Shown one piece after another: positions 11,138-22,072 of a DNA stretch of 64,000 nucleotides (positions within the stretch are counted from its first letter, which is position 1; the number at the start of each line of letters is the position of its first letter). Under the pieces are notes generated by a model. The model had not been told where the DNA came from, searched no databases, and saw only the letters and a list, made by a program, of their open reading frames with translations. Made by a program: the position numbers and the translations under genes. Origin of the DNA: Apodemus sylvaticus (taxonomy: Eukaryota > Chordata > Mammalia > Rodentia > Muridae); the NCBI RefSeq assembly GCF_947179515.1, contig NC_067488.1, forward strand, positions 37,617,342 through 37,681,341, in the 5' to 3' direction.

Positions 11138-12870
11138 TTCCCTCATTTATCCAGGGGAAAGAATATGATGCTATTTAATTCTCCTGGTTTAAGTATTGCT
11201 CTTCAAATCAAGTGGTGTGTTCAGAGTCCCAGTAAACAGCTATTTTGCTACAAAGTGCATTGAGAAAGGATTGAAAGGATATTGGTTATATTTACTTGTG
11301 GTGACATGGTGACATTAAAGAGAATGGAGACAGAGAAGACAAGGAAAGGGGACAGAAGAACAGAGAGAAGCAGAAGAAGCTCCTCAAAAATGAACCAGCC
11401 TAGGTCTAGAAACTAGATAAGGAGTCACCGTTTTTCAATTGTTCTTGCCAAATTTTTATTTTTATTTTTAGGCTTATATAAATAAAACAAAAACTCACCT
11501 GTTGCCATTCTCTCTCAATACTAGGATTCTCCCTATCTATTAGCCACTGGCCCACATTTCCAAGAGTCAGAGATTCCTATGTGCACCGTCTGCTTTTACT
11601 GGCTATGACAGTAATAGTGGCTGTGTTGCCTCTGCTGTGTAAGTGCTGTTTATTACACTCGCCAAAGCTGGCCATCACCATTGCTACCAGGGAGTTCCAT
11701 GATATCATCTCCCATGGGGAAGCATAGCTAAGAAGAAAGTTATTACTGGGAGTCTCTATGGAACCAGTGACCCTCTTATTGCTTAAATGAAAGGGGTGTC
11801 CTCTGGACTCTTTCGAGACTAGTGAAATAGTGTGTTCCTTGCTCTTACAGAATAAAGCCCTGTGCTTCCGACACCTCTTTCACTGTCTTCCATCCAGGTT
11901 AGTGCTATGGAGTCACTCTAGCACATGAAGACTGTTGCCAAGTGCCTTTGCCAGGAGGTTAAACCCCAAATCTCAAGACCCTTATCTCTAAAAGTCCTCT
12001 GCCAATTACCCTCAGATTCATGCAACCCTACTCCCTTTATGCAGGATTGTGTCCACTGATAATTAGCTAGCACCTCTAATACTGTTTGTAGGCATTTTTC
12101 TATTTAGCCTCATGGTGAACTGAGATTTCTACAGGAGTAATGGATTCTCTAGAAACAAAGGGGTGTCTCCCTTTTGAAAAAGAGAAGAGGTTTGAGGCTC
12201 TAAGACATGCTCACTCATCAAAGACATGTGAGGGTATGGATGGACTTCTATTCACAGGCTATCACCCCTATAATCTGATCCTGAGTCTGATTTTCAGTTT
12301 GATAATCCCCACAACTACAAGGGTTAAGGATTTCTTTCAGTGGAGCTGGAGACTTGCTGGCTTTCATCATAATAGGTGTCTCTCCCAGGTTGGTGGTCCT
12401 TTTCTCTCTTCATGGCTGCTAAAACTTTAAGAAAATGAGCTTGTCCTCAGAACCTAAAGTTTCCATAGACTTTTAGCCTCATGTACTCTATAACTTATCT
12501 TCCAGATGCACCACTATCAGGTCACCAGTACAGCAAGTCTTTCAGAATAGCATGTCCCTGAAGGCTGCTGTGTCTTGCTGCCTATCTTTACTGGGTTTTC
12601 CCCTCACCAGTTGGTTATTCATTTCCAGCATCCTATTCTGAGAGACTCCTGCAGCTACTCTTAGAAGCAAATCTTTTAGGTTGAGCTCCCCTAAAACTAA
12701 GGCCTAAGGCAGGCATACATGCGAACAGGTTTGTCTGAGAGCATCTGGAAGAGCTAGAGGAAGACACTATGAGAGAGAAGGATGAACAAAGTGTTATAAC
12801 AAGAGTATTGCTAGTGTGAGTGCCTTAAATACGTGGAGACACACACTCTTCCTATGCCCTAGTGCACAGT
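11138..12870. other. Unassigned sequence, 1.7 kb
   Basis: No recognisable element. A short (TTTTA)n-like AT tract lies at about 11452-11472. A 96-aa plus-strand frame at 12140-12430 has no recognisable motif. Confidence 0.45.
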
Positions 12871-12878
12871 GTCTAGAA

Positions 12879-13073
12879 GAGTAGTTCTCAACCTTCTTGA
12901 TGCTGGGATGCTTTTATACAGATCCTCAGGTCATGGTGATCCCCAGCCATACAATTATTTCATTGCTACTTCATAACTGTAAGTTTTCTACCATTATAAA
13001 TTGTAGATCAAATATCTGATATGTGACACCCCTCCCCCAAAGGGGCTTTCGACACACAGGTTGAGAACAGCTG
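12879..13073. mobile_element. URR1-type hAT-Charlie DNA transposon (non-autonomous)
   Basis: The terminal inverted repeats are GTAGTTCTCAACCTT near the left end and CAGGTTGAGAACAGCTG at the right. Internal motifs CATTGCTACTTCATAACTGT and GACACCCCTCCCCCAAAGGG fit the rodent URR1 family. The flanking octamers GTCTAGAA (12871-12878) and GTCTAGTG (13074-13081) agree at six of eight positions, as expected for a decayed 8-bp hAT duplication. There is no coding capacity, so it was moved in trans. Confidence 0.9.
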
Positions 13074-13081
13074 GTCTAGTG

Positions 13082-13572
13082 TGTCTTGGATGGCTTGCCA
13101 ACTAAGAGCTAAGAAAGAGAAGTAAGATTCTCATTTCTTGAGAGTAAGCACTGAGTATGTGAGTGCTCTGACTTTGCAGGTCAAGGCCCACTGGTGGAAG
13201 TTCACTAACAATTGCTCATCAGCATCCTTGAGAACAGTGTGTGAGAGCTTGGTGGGAGAAGCAGCAGCACGTGGGACCTAGGAGTTCTGTTAGTATTGGC
13301 CACCCCAACAGAGCCAGGATTTAAGAGGTGATGATTCAAGCTAGGCCATAAGTGATATGACCCATTACATGTGAAAAGTGATTTTAAAATGACTTAAAAA
13401 GGATTTGTGCCCAAATAGTTCCTTCCAGTTCTAAAAGTCTGTTTCATTTTACCAAGTTGATACAGCAAAGATCAGGTGATGAGTTAAAATGTCTTTCCAT
13501 CAAGTATGTGATGACAGATTTCTGAAAACAGCTGGATGCTTGATGAAATTTATATTCAGCTTGCCTTCATGT
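13082..13572. other. Unassigned sequence
   Basis: No recognisable repeat. Confidence 0.45.
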
Positions 13573-13590
13573 TCACACATACACACATAT

Positions 13591-13643
<53 letters not shown>
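13573..13643. repeat. (CA)n microsatellite
   Basis: About 70 bp of CA with early TA and AA interruptions and a pure run at the 3' side. The frames across it are artefacts. Confidence 0.97.
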
Positions 13644-13644
<1 letters not shown>

Positions 13645-14869
13645 AGAAAAGAGGGGCAGGGTAAAGAGTAGAGGAGCTGGAGTCCTGGGGTGCTATCAGG
13701 GAGAGCAGAAGCATGCCATGCACCTGTTCCCAACCTGCAGTTCATGTTCTATTCCCAGTCCTGGGCCAATAGTAACAAAGTCTGTGGTTTGCGGTGGGGA
13801 GGAGAGGCATGTTCACACCGAACTTTGACTCAATCTCTGTTCTAAGGTCTTTGAAGTCTCTTCCTTCAAAACCTTAAAATATTATTTTGTAGAAGGTGAG
13901 CAATTGAGTTCACCTTTGCAGGAGATAGTTGCTTTGTTGTAGGGAAACCTCTGCTCATGTGGAAAAGGAAGATTATCACCTTTCCAACACACACCCTTAC
14001 TGCCCACAGCCACACACAGAGAGACAGAGCAAGAACACTCTTCTTAAGTGAATATGTACTCTGATTTGTGGAAGCTACTTCAATCTGTATAAAAAGCTGC
14101 TTTAACCAGGGGCAAAGGTGAATGTGTTTAATCTTTCTTTTACAGGGAGATGCATTTTTTATGCATCATTTAGAATAGAAATTGTTTATTCCTTAAGGGT
14201 GTATATAGGGCTCCCATCTATACACATCTGTGTGTCTGTGTCTGTTGGTCTGTCTCCCTGTCTGCCTTTCTGTCTGATCACTTTCTCCTAGGACATCAGG
14301 AGCTGTAATGCTGAAGGAACAGGAATGACATATGAGTCTGACACCATCTCCAGCCATGAGAGATATTATAATGGTCCCATCTTAGATTGCTTATGTCCAT
14401 ACATAGCATAGAAAGATTCCAAAGGTCAGCCACAAGATGGCTTGTGTCCTGTGGGATGTCTGAGTTCTGATGAGATAATCCAGCTGGAGAGTATAGTCAT
14501 ATGATGAGAGCCACAACTTCCAAAGCTTCTCTGGACAAACTAGAATAAAGTCATCTCAGGTAAACCTTAGGTTAGCAGAAGAGCTTGGTCCTGTGCAGGG
14601 CTGTAGATATTTTCAATGTCCTTCCAAGGTGCTATAGGTATGAAGGCTAACTATGGCTTAGCATAAGGGGACAGGAGAAGTTGGTTCCAAGGCTCTTAAT
14701 TCAGGACAAACCTAGAAGAAGCTCTGCCAGCAGACAGCAAAATAATTTTATCCAGGTCAATAACCTCTGAACTGAGATCTGTGTGTGTTATGCTCAAAGC
14801 ATGTGTGTAGGTTCTATCCCACCTTTAGAGAGGCACACATCTCAGAATGCTCAGCTAAAGGAAACAGTG
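13644..14869. other. Unassigned sequence
   Basis: Contains a TCTG/TGTC-rich low-complexity tract at about 14225-14275. Nothing else is recognisable. Confidence 0.45.
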
Positions 14870-14884
14870 CCCTTACATCTCTCT

Positions 14885-15780
14885 CTTTTTAAAATTTATT
14901 TATTTAATTTCTATATTCTTTGTTTACATTCTAAATGCTTTCCCCTTTCCCAGTTGCCCCCTTCCCATATGTCCCATAAGCCCTCTTCTCTCCAACCATT
15001 CCCCAATCACCCCACCTCCCATTTCTCTGTCTTGGTGCTCCCCTATAGAGCTGGATCAAGCCTTTCCAGGACCAGAGCCCTCTCCTTCCTTCATCATGGG
15101 AATCATTTGATATGCTAATTGTGTCTTGAGTATTCAGAACTTCTGGGCTAATTAATAACCACTTATCAGTGACTGCATTCCATGTGTATTCTTTTGTGAT
15201 TGGGTTACCTCACTTAGGATGACATTTTCCAGTTCTAAACATTTGCCTAAAAATTTCATGAATTAAATGTTTTTAATTGCTGAGTAGTATTCCATTGTGT
15301 AAATATATCATATTTTCTGTATCCATTCCTCCATTGAGGGACCCAGAGAACCAAATAACTCTATTAAAATGGGGTATAGACCTAAACAACGAATTTTCAC
15401 CTGAAGAAATTTGAATGGCTGAGAAGCACCTTAAGAAATGTTCAACATTAGTCATTAGGGAAATGCAAATCAAAACAACCCTGAGATTTCACCTCACACC
15501 AGTCAGAATGGCTAAGGTTAAAAACTCAAGAGACAGCAGGTGTTGGCGAGGATGTGGAGAAAGAGGAACACTCCTCCACTGCTGGTGGGATTGTAAGATG
15601 GTACAACCACTCTGGAAATCAGTCTGGCGGTTCCTCCAAAAACTGGACATGACACTTCCGGAGGACCCCGCTATACCACTCCTGGGCATATACCCAGAGG
15701 ATTCCCCAGCATGCAATAAGGACACATGTTTCACTATGTTCATAGCAGCCTTATTTGTAATAGCCAGAAGCTGGAAAGAA
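14885..15780 (-). mobile_element. 5'-inverted (twin-primed) LINE-1 insertion
   Basis: One insertion with two opposed halves. From 14885 to 15340 the plus strand shows an antisense L1 tail: T/TTTA-rich 3' terminus, 3' UTR and the end of ORF2 (antisense of 'MEYYSAIK' near 15275-15300). From 15341 to 15780 the sense strand of the next upstream part of ORF2 appears. The perfect 15-bp duplication CCCTTACATCTCTCT lies at 14870-14884 and 15781-15795, so the whole is a single event. The L1 copy at 40334, which is not inverted, shows that about nine bases were lost between the halves. Confidence 0.95.
15341..15780 (+). pseudogene. LINE-1 ORF2 C-terminal fragment (inverted segment)
   Basis: The frame from 15415 encodes about 120 residues of the ORF2p C-terminal segment and then runs out of the element at the duplication. 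ORF2p is the L1 endonuclease/reverse transcriptase. The Cys-rich CX3CX7HX4C motif is complete (CWRGC ... HCWWDC). A 3-bp deletion relative to the copy at 40633 removes one residue near the start. There is no start, endonuclease or RT domain, so it is a dead fragment. The upstream ORF2 sequence and the 3' end lie in opposite orientations because of twin priming. Confidence 0.9.
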
Positions 15781-16001
15781 CCCTTACATCTCTCTAATGG
15801 GCACTGAGGCCAAGGGAAGCTGATACTTCCATGCAGGGACTTATTCAGGGAAAACCCAAGTTAGTGAGAAGTTGCCACACCAAGGAGCTGAGAGCTACAG
15901 AAATACCCCAGTTAAGAGAAATTTGAAAAATAGTGTATTAGTCAGAGTTCTCTAGAAGAATAGAACCAATAGGATAAGTCAACTTATATTAATAATAGCA
16001 A

Positions 16002-16231
16002 ATGCTGGAGAGGTGGTGGTTTAGCAATTGAGAGTTCTTGCTCCTCTACAAGGCCCTAGTTCAGTTCCTAGTACCCTTGTCAGATGATGCACAACCACCT
16101 GGAATTTCTGTCCCAGAGAATCCAATGCCAAACCTTCTAAAGCACTCTCATTGGCATGTACATACCCTTACACAGATACACACACATGCACATGCCTAAA
16201 AATAAAGTAAGTCTTATCAAAATAGTAAAAA
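16002..16231 (+). mobile_element. Diverged B3-type SINE
   Basis: ATGCTGGAGAGGTGGTGGTT, AGTTCAGTTCCTAGTACCC and the tail ACACACATGCACATGCCTAAAAATAAA keep the order of A box, B box and CA-rich tail of B3. It interrupts the Lx 3' end. TSDs are not clear. Confidence 0.75.
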
Positions 16232-16474
16232 CAGCTAAGAGATTGAGATCTTGGGCTTGCTTGGTTTTTGATACTATGTGACTTAGCGGTTGGAGTACTC
16301 CCAAGTGACATTCTCTCACTGGAAGTCTAGAAATATGGTAGTTGTTCAACCCAGAAGGATGGGTACCTCAGTTTATCCAACCTGAAACCAAAGGCCTGAG
16401 AAATTTCTGGGGAGCCTGTGGTTGTTAATTCATATTGGAAGCCTGGAAGCTCTCATTCTTATAATAGCAAATGA

Positions 16475-16482
16475 ATCATCAT

Positions 16483-16514
<32 letters not shown>

Positions 16515-16517
16515 GCA
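16475..16517. repeat. (ATC)n(CAG)n compound microsatellite
   Basis: Six ATC units pass directly into about eight CAG units. The tract lies inside the Lx 3' end at a spot that is CAG-rich in related copies as I remember them. A 112-aa plus-strand frame across it gives Ser and Ala runs and is an artefact. Confidence 0.95.
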
Positions 16518-16725
16518 ACTGGGCAAAGGGAAGACCAGGGAGCAAAACTCAAGACACCTTCCTTCGAGTGTCCTTGGTGTTTGGACCTGTTATTAGAAAG
16601 TGGCAGTTGCAACAGGGTGGGTCTTCCTGTATCTATTAAGGCGATCAGTTCTTCAGTTAGGGATCCCAACTCTAGTCATTTTAACTGTGGCAAGTTGACA
16701 ATAAAACCAACCCTAATGGGGAGGG

Positions 16726-17304
16726 GCAAAGAGGAGTTCTTGGAATCCTCAGGCATATAGGAAGGAGTGAGCCAGCAAAAGATGGATTGAAGGAGGTGAA
16801 ACTCCCAAATCACTCCTTAGAGGATGCCCAAGATTTTCTGGAGTTTGACTTTCTTCCTTTTGTTTCAAAGTACTTAGCAGTTCAACTTACTCTTTGCAGC
16901 CCGATCTCCCTTTTAAGTCCCCTGAACACAGAAAACCTAAGCTCTTACAGTGCTGCCTTGTGTGTATGTGCCTTTTACCAACATTTAGCTGAATTAATAA
17001 TGGTTAATGACTCCTAAAACTATATCAGCTTAAGTCCTTTTTCACCCTTTCCATCTCCCTTTACCCCATTTAATACAGAAATTGAATCTGAGATGGGCTT
17101 TTAATTAAAAAGCTCATAATAATATTCAAAATCCTGAAGATAAGGAAATTAAAATTTAAATTTGGATTTTCCCCCCTTCTCCTTGCTTTTGATATTTCCT
17201 GTTGTGTGCCATGTACAAAGTTTATTAGAACAAAGGAAGACAGAAAGACTTTTAGCATAACAAAGGGCATTGCTGAGGAAGGTTTATCTGGTTGTAGTGG
17301 AAGT
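16726..17304. other. Unassigned sequence
   Basis: No recognisable repeat or exon. Confidence 0.45.
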
Positions 17305-17655
17305 CTGATTGCCTTTTAAAAGAATTTTTAATTAAAATATAATTACATCATTTACCCCCTTTCCTTTTTTGTCCACCAATTCCTCCCATCCTCCCATGGT
17401 CTCTTAGTCTTCAGCACACATACACATACACACACACACACAGAGAAAGAAAAATACATATATATTTATAAATACAAGAAAGATACATATATATTTTTGA
17501 AATATATATACATATACATGTATATATATATACACACACATACATATAAAACCTTCTGAGTCCATCCAGCATTGCTGGTATGTGACTAATTTCAGGCTGA
17601 TCACTTAGAACTGCACCACCAACCAAGGAGCTCATCATCAGGATTGACTACCTTT
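17305..17655 (-). mobile_element. Lx-type LINE-1 3' UTR fragment, antisense
   Basis: AATTAAAATATAATTACATC, pyrimidine-rich TTTACCCCCTTTCC and CTTCTGAGTCCATCCAGCAT match the antisense 3' UTR of older murine L1s. A CA/TA-rich simple tract (17420-17545) sits between them. Confidence 0.65.
17420..17545. repeat. CA/TA-rich low-complexity tract
   Basis: Alternating CA and TA dinucleotides with self-complementary (AT)n parts near 17500-17535. The Tyr/Val/Cys-rich minus-strand frames here are artefacts. Confidence 0.9.
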
Positions 17656-18009
17656 AACTCCTAAATCTAGCACCAAATCAAAGTGTAGGTTCCATAATAC
17701 TTGCAGGTACTGAGACCTCGTCTTCCTCTAGGCTTGCTATGTGAATGCCAAGCCCATTTTAATAGAAAGTGCTTTGGAGAACAGGGAAAGTAAATCAAGA
17801 AGTACAATGGATTAGAGGATTTAACTGAAGGAAAATGGAGATCCCAGTGAAGCAAAATTGTCCTAACAAATGAGATTTGATCTATTATTCATCTAACATT
17901 TGACAGGTTCACAGGACATTTTAAAATCATGGGATCAATAACTCTTTCTTGGATGATAGCAGGATAGGTGGCAGCTGCAGAAGAAAAAATAATGTCAGCT
18001 TAATATCCA
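17656..18009. other. Unassigned sequence
   Basis: Lies between two antisense Lx 3' UTR pieces and could belong to the same element. I could not align it to anything. Confidence 0.4.
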
Positions 18010-18420
18010 TAAATATGGTGCTTTGGTTTCAAGAACATTTTTAATATTTCTATTAATTTTAGGGGAATTTCATATAATACATTTTCATCATGTTCATCCC
18101 AACTCTTCCCTCTAAATTCTCTCAAATTCATCCCAATGTCTTTACTGAGCATATAGTTCAGGGGAGCAGCTGTCCTGCCATGTACAGAAGACACTGTGTC
18201 ACTCTAGTCACCCCTAGCCTCTGGTTCTTACATTCATTCCATCAGCACCTCTTCCATGATGGTCCCTGAAGTTTTCAGGGTGTGGTATGGTGTAGACATC
18301 CTATTTGTGGCGACATACTCCACTGATATTTATTCCCCACACTTTGACCAGCAGTGAGTTTCTGCATTAGCCACCTCGCATTGCACATAGAAACTTCTCT
18401 GATGAGTTATAAAGCTGGCT
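18010..18420 (-). mobile_element. Lx-type LINE-1 3' UTR fragment, antisense
   Basis: TTTCATATAATACATTTTCA, TGATGGTCCCTGAAGTTTTC, CATACTCCACTGATATTTAT and AGAAACTTCTCTGATGAGTT follow the antisense order of the old Lx 3' UTR. It lacks a recognisable tail and TSDs. Confidence 0.7.
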
Positions 18421-19329
18421 AATCTACCAATCAAAAGATAAATTGAAAGGGAAGTTTGATAACGCCTCCCTCTAGCAGAATAACCATAGTAGGTTCACTC
18501 CTAAGGCTTGTCAACTCCCTAGATCTGGGCCCTTGACTAATTTTTACTATGCCAGGCATATGTTTTCTCTATGAGTGAGGATGCAGTGAGAAAACCAACC
18601 TGGACCACTCTGTGGGTAGGAAAAAAAAAAAGGTTGTTAGAAGATTGAACTGCCAAAGCTGTCTCTTGGGGGCACAGAATGGCAACTTGTCGGGAAAGCA
18701 GTCAGATTTGATATAAGAGTCAGGGTGGGGGCTTTGAGCTGATGCAGACTGTTCTGGTTAACTAGATGCCACTGCCCAAGGTAGTTGAACAGTAGGGGAA
18801 ATAAAGGAGGTATCAATTTCCTGGGACACACTCTCCTTAGGACATAGCTTAGGAATGCTGAATTTAGGCTGCTGGTTACCAAATGACAATCCTCCTGTTT
18901 ATCTGGGTCACAATCCTTTTGTGTAGGACATTGTTACCAGCACTGTCATTTTGAGGAATCATTTTGGTCTGAAAATCCTTCTTAAATCTACCAAATTCGT
19001 TTTATAAGAATAAAAGATAATAGTTATTTCATAGGTAATGTCAGCATATCATCAAATTGAAGTAGAAAAATCTTAGAATTTTTCATTCAGTAAAAGAATC
19101 ATTGAAGAGTAAAAGTCCATTCATTTGTGTTACCAGATGAATAATTTCTTCAGGTGGATAGGACTAGATACTCAGAAGTCAGCATGAAACAGACACTTAG
19201 AGGTTATTTTTGCTAAAAAGTATTGTCTAGAAGCACACTCAACTCTCATAGAAATTTACTGATATAGTCAAAAGCCAACTCTTGCTGGTATAGTCATGAG
19301 ACCTTAAAATCTATCACAGCAGATCTTGG
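18421..19329. other. Unassigned sequence
   Basis: No recognisable element. An A12 run sits near 18620. Confidence 0.45.
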
Positions 19330-19640
19330 GTGTGAGCTTGGGAGATGACAGAGTCAATAAAGTACCTGCACTATTAGCATAGGGGCCTGGTTCAATCTCT
19401 ATAAATAATATGAGAAAGGTTAAACATCGAGACAGCACTGGGAAGGCAGAAACAGTAAGATCCACGAGGCCCACTGGCCTGTGAGTGTAACACAATCATT
19501 GAATTCTAGATCCCTAGGAGGTCCCATCTTAAAAAAATAAAATGGAAAGGCACCCAAGGTTGACCTCTGGCTTCAACATACAATGAACACATACATATAC
19601 ACGTGCAACCTCCCACATAAACATGCACACACAAGCATGT
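19330..19640 (+). mobile_element. Diverged B4/RSINE1-type composite SINE
   Basis: It reads in order: GCTTGGGAGATGACAGAGTC (tRNA-like head), GGGCCTGGTTCAATCTC (B-box-like), a B1-like block CACTGGGAAGGCAGAAACAG, GGTCCCATCTTAAAAAAATA, then GTTGACCTCTGGCTTCAACA and a CA-rich tail. This order fits the B4/RSINE1 class. Confidence 0.65.
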
Positions 19641-20579
19641 AAATGTTGTTGGGATGGTAAAGATAGGTGAACTAATGATTTGGAGGAAGATGGAAAGGAA
19701 ATAAATGATGAACAGAAAGGCCCAGGACAATTCAAGGCTTGCTGTTGTGAATCCAGGGCAAGTGTGTTTGTTTAAACCCAGCCTCGATGTGAAAATAATC
19801 TGTGGAGGTCATTACACGTAGCACAGCAAGGCAGAAATAAAAAGAATAAAAATAAATTAGAAAACTGGGACTAAGAAAAAATAGATGGCATAACAAGATG
19901 AAAACAAAATAAAGATGGTCATCAAGCGGAAAAGCAAGCTGGGAGGTCCAGCTCCAGTGTTCCAGTTGAACCACAAACTTATTTCCTAGTAGAATGCACT
20001 CTTGTTTCCGTTTGTTTTTTTCCCTCTCTCTCTCTCTCTTCATGTTTTTCCCCTCTCAGGTGGAGGCACACAGGCCTGTTCCAGAAATAGTATTTGAACT
20101 CATTTCCATGCAGTGTGGAAGGGAGATGGAAACCTTGTGTAAATGAAAAGAGATCTGTCTCTAAGGCAAAACATTGTTGCCTTTGATTTTTTCTTTTTAA
20201 CCCTTGGGTAGAAAAATGTTCATGAAACAAAATAAAACAAACCAAAACACCTTCAAAGTCAGTTTGATGTGCTGTCAACTCACCCACTACTTCATCAATT
20301 ATGTGTTGAATTCCCTTACAAGACAAGAGGAAATGAACATCCTCATCTCCTGCAGAGATGTCCAAATGGCAACCCACCTAATGCTCATGGGATCCTGGGT
20401 GCCTCTTCTCAGCTCCTCCAAAATGCAGCTCTGGTGTAACAATGCCTCACAGTCTTTCCCAAACCAATCCATCAGATCATCATCAACCCCATGTCATAAC
20501 AAAACTCCACGGAAGGCCTCAGTAGTCTTCAGATCCCTGGATTTTCTTTCTTGAGTAACTCCATCCCCCAAACTGCTTA
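19641..20579. other. Unassigned sequence with short (CT)n
   Basis: A pyrimidine tract (CT)8 lies at about 20022-20040. Open frames of 103-132 aa on the minus strand and 116 aa on the plus strand show no recognisable domain. Confidence 0.45.
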
Positions 20580-20988
20580 AGGACTGGCACTGGACTAACA
20601 GGATGCAGTAGGAAAGATGCTGTGTAGCTTCATAGGCTAGGCATCTAAACAGCGTCAGTTGCTGTCTTCCAGAAAATTCTCTTAGAACTTTCCTACCATA
20701 CTCTAGGAAGCCTACATCTCATGAAGAAGTCCCATGGAGGAGGACTAAGACCTTTCTGCCATCAGCTCAAGCAGAAAATCCCATGGATAGTGCATACCAA
20801 TTTAAGTATGCAAGTGATACTTCGTAAATTGTGGCAAAATTGATCCTTCTGTATCTGTAGCCAACAACTGGCATCCCATGGAGAAGAACCCAGCTGCTTG
20901 TACTTGTTGAAATCATAGACTCATGACAGATAATAAGTGAGTTGTTTTAAAGCCTCTGTTTGGAAGGGAGTACACAACATGTATTTGG
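20580..20988 (+). mobile_element. MLT1-type LTR (ERVL-MaLR), ancient
   Basis: GATGCTGTGTAGCTTCATAG with GGCTAGGCATCTAAA, then TCATGAAGAAGTCCCATGGA, and near the 3' end TGACAGATAATAAGTGAGTT followed by GTTTTAAAGCCTCTG. These three blocks have the order of the mammalian MLT1 LTR consensus. No internal or coding sequence is attached, so it is a solo LTR relic. Confidence 0.75.
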
Positions 20989-21049
20989 TTTATTCTCTTG
21001 GAATGATGCAGAAAGTGGTATTATTGGCCGTCTTAAGAACTTTAATGTT

Positions 21050-21144
21050 GGCTGGGCAGCGCCTTTAATCCCAGCACTTGGGAAGCAGAGGCAAGCAGAT
21101 TTCTGAGTTCAAGGCCAACCTGGTCTACAGAGTGAGTTCCAGGG

Positions 21145-21178
<34 letters not shown>
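21050..21178 (+). mobile_element. Shortened B1 SINE with (CA)n replacing the 3' end
   Basis: The B1 head lacks about ten bases after GGCTGGGC. The body runs through TTTAATCCCAGCACTTGGGA and GAGTGAGTTCCAGGGCTACAC, then becomes (CA)16 at 21147-21179 in place of the usual GAAACCCTGTCTC and A tail. Duplications AAGAACTTTAATG (21035-21047) and AAGGAACTTTAATG (21179-21192) bracket it, so the CA tract lies inside the insertion. Confidence 0.93.

Positions 21179-21179
<1 letters not shown>
21147..21179. repeat. (CA)n microsatellite
   Basis: Pure ACAC run ending at the B1 target-site duplication. Confidence 0.97.
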
Positions 21180-21180
<1 letters not shown>

Positions 21181-21533
21181 GGAACTTTAATGCCCATAGC
21201 AAAGGTTGGCTGTGAAAGGTGCCAGATTTTCCAGTATTCTACTTTTTATGCATAAGAAAGAGAAATACTTTTTACTCTTGACAGTAGAGCATTGAGCAGT
21301 TCAGCTTGGCATATAGTCTCACACAGTGTGTCTTAGTCAGAGATTTCTTTGAGTCTCCTCACCAAAAGTAATTAAATATGAACAAGGAACTATAATCGAG
21401 ACTGTCAGTGTCTTGACTATATGCCTCAGGGCATACAAGGGAACTTGCAATGTCAGTATATAGATACCTATCTTTTTCTAGTCCTTTGGAATGCTACATT
21501 TCCCCATGCTCACTAGATCTTGGAGGATATCCC

Positions 21534-21900
21534 AGTGTCTTAGTTACTTGTCAACTGCTGTGACAAAATGCCACAACAACATACAGAAGAAAGAGTTATT
21601 GGGGGCTAATTGTCTCAGAGGGCAAGTCCATGACCATTGTGGCAGTGAGGATGACAGCAGGCAGGCAGGGTACTGGAACAGTAGTTGTGAGCTTATGTCT
21701 TCATTTGGAAGGAAGAGGTAGTAAGAGAGCTAACTGGAAATGTTGTGTGGTTTTTGGAAACATCAAAGCTCATCCTCTTGTGACACAATGCTTCATTAAG
21801 TCCAAACTTCCTAATCCTTACCAAATTGTTCCACCAATTTAGGACCAAACATTCAGATACATGAGCCTGTGGGAGCCATTCCCATGCAAACTATCCAGTT
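21534..21900 (-). mobile_element. Lx-type LINE-1 3' end, antisense
   Basis: TTAGTTACTTGTCAACTGCTG, GAAGAAAGAGTTATTGGGGG, TCCATGACCATTGTGGCAG and GACCAAACATTCAGATACAT appear in antisense order of the murine L1 3' terminus. ORFs of 70-76 aa through it are not genes. Confidence 0.8.
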
Positions 21901-22072
21901 ACACTGCTTAAGATGAAGTGAGGAATTTACCAATGACATGAAGCTCTAGAGTTTGAAATATCTTCAGTGGCAATTTGACTCTTTCGGAAAAGCCAAATTG
22001 CCAATAAGTCCCTCATATAGGCAAGATAATTTAAGTCATTGCCTAAAACTTTTACATCTTAGTACATATTAA

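Larger units (their letters stand above)
15934..16725 (-). mobile_element. Lx-type LINE-1 3' end, antisense, split by a B3
   Basis: It starts GTGTATTAGTCAGAGTTCTC and ends TGGCAAGTTGACAATAAAAC, the two ends of a common murine L1 3' region in antisense. Between them lie TGACTTAGCGGTTGGAGTAC, a CAT/CAG tract and GTGGGTCTTCCTGTATC. A B3-like SINE occupies 16002-16231. The 13-bp string ATAATAGCAAATG occurs at 15992-16004 and again at 16461-16473. Confidence 0.8.

Noticed and set aside
15415..15807. 130-aa reverse-transcriptase-related gene
   Set aside because: It is the inverted ORF2 half of a twin-primed L1. The last residues are read from flanking DNA.
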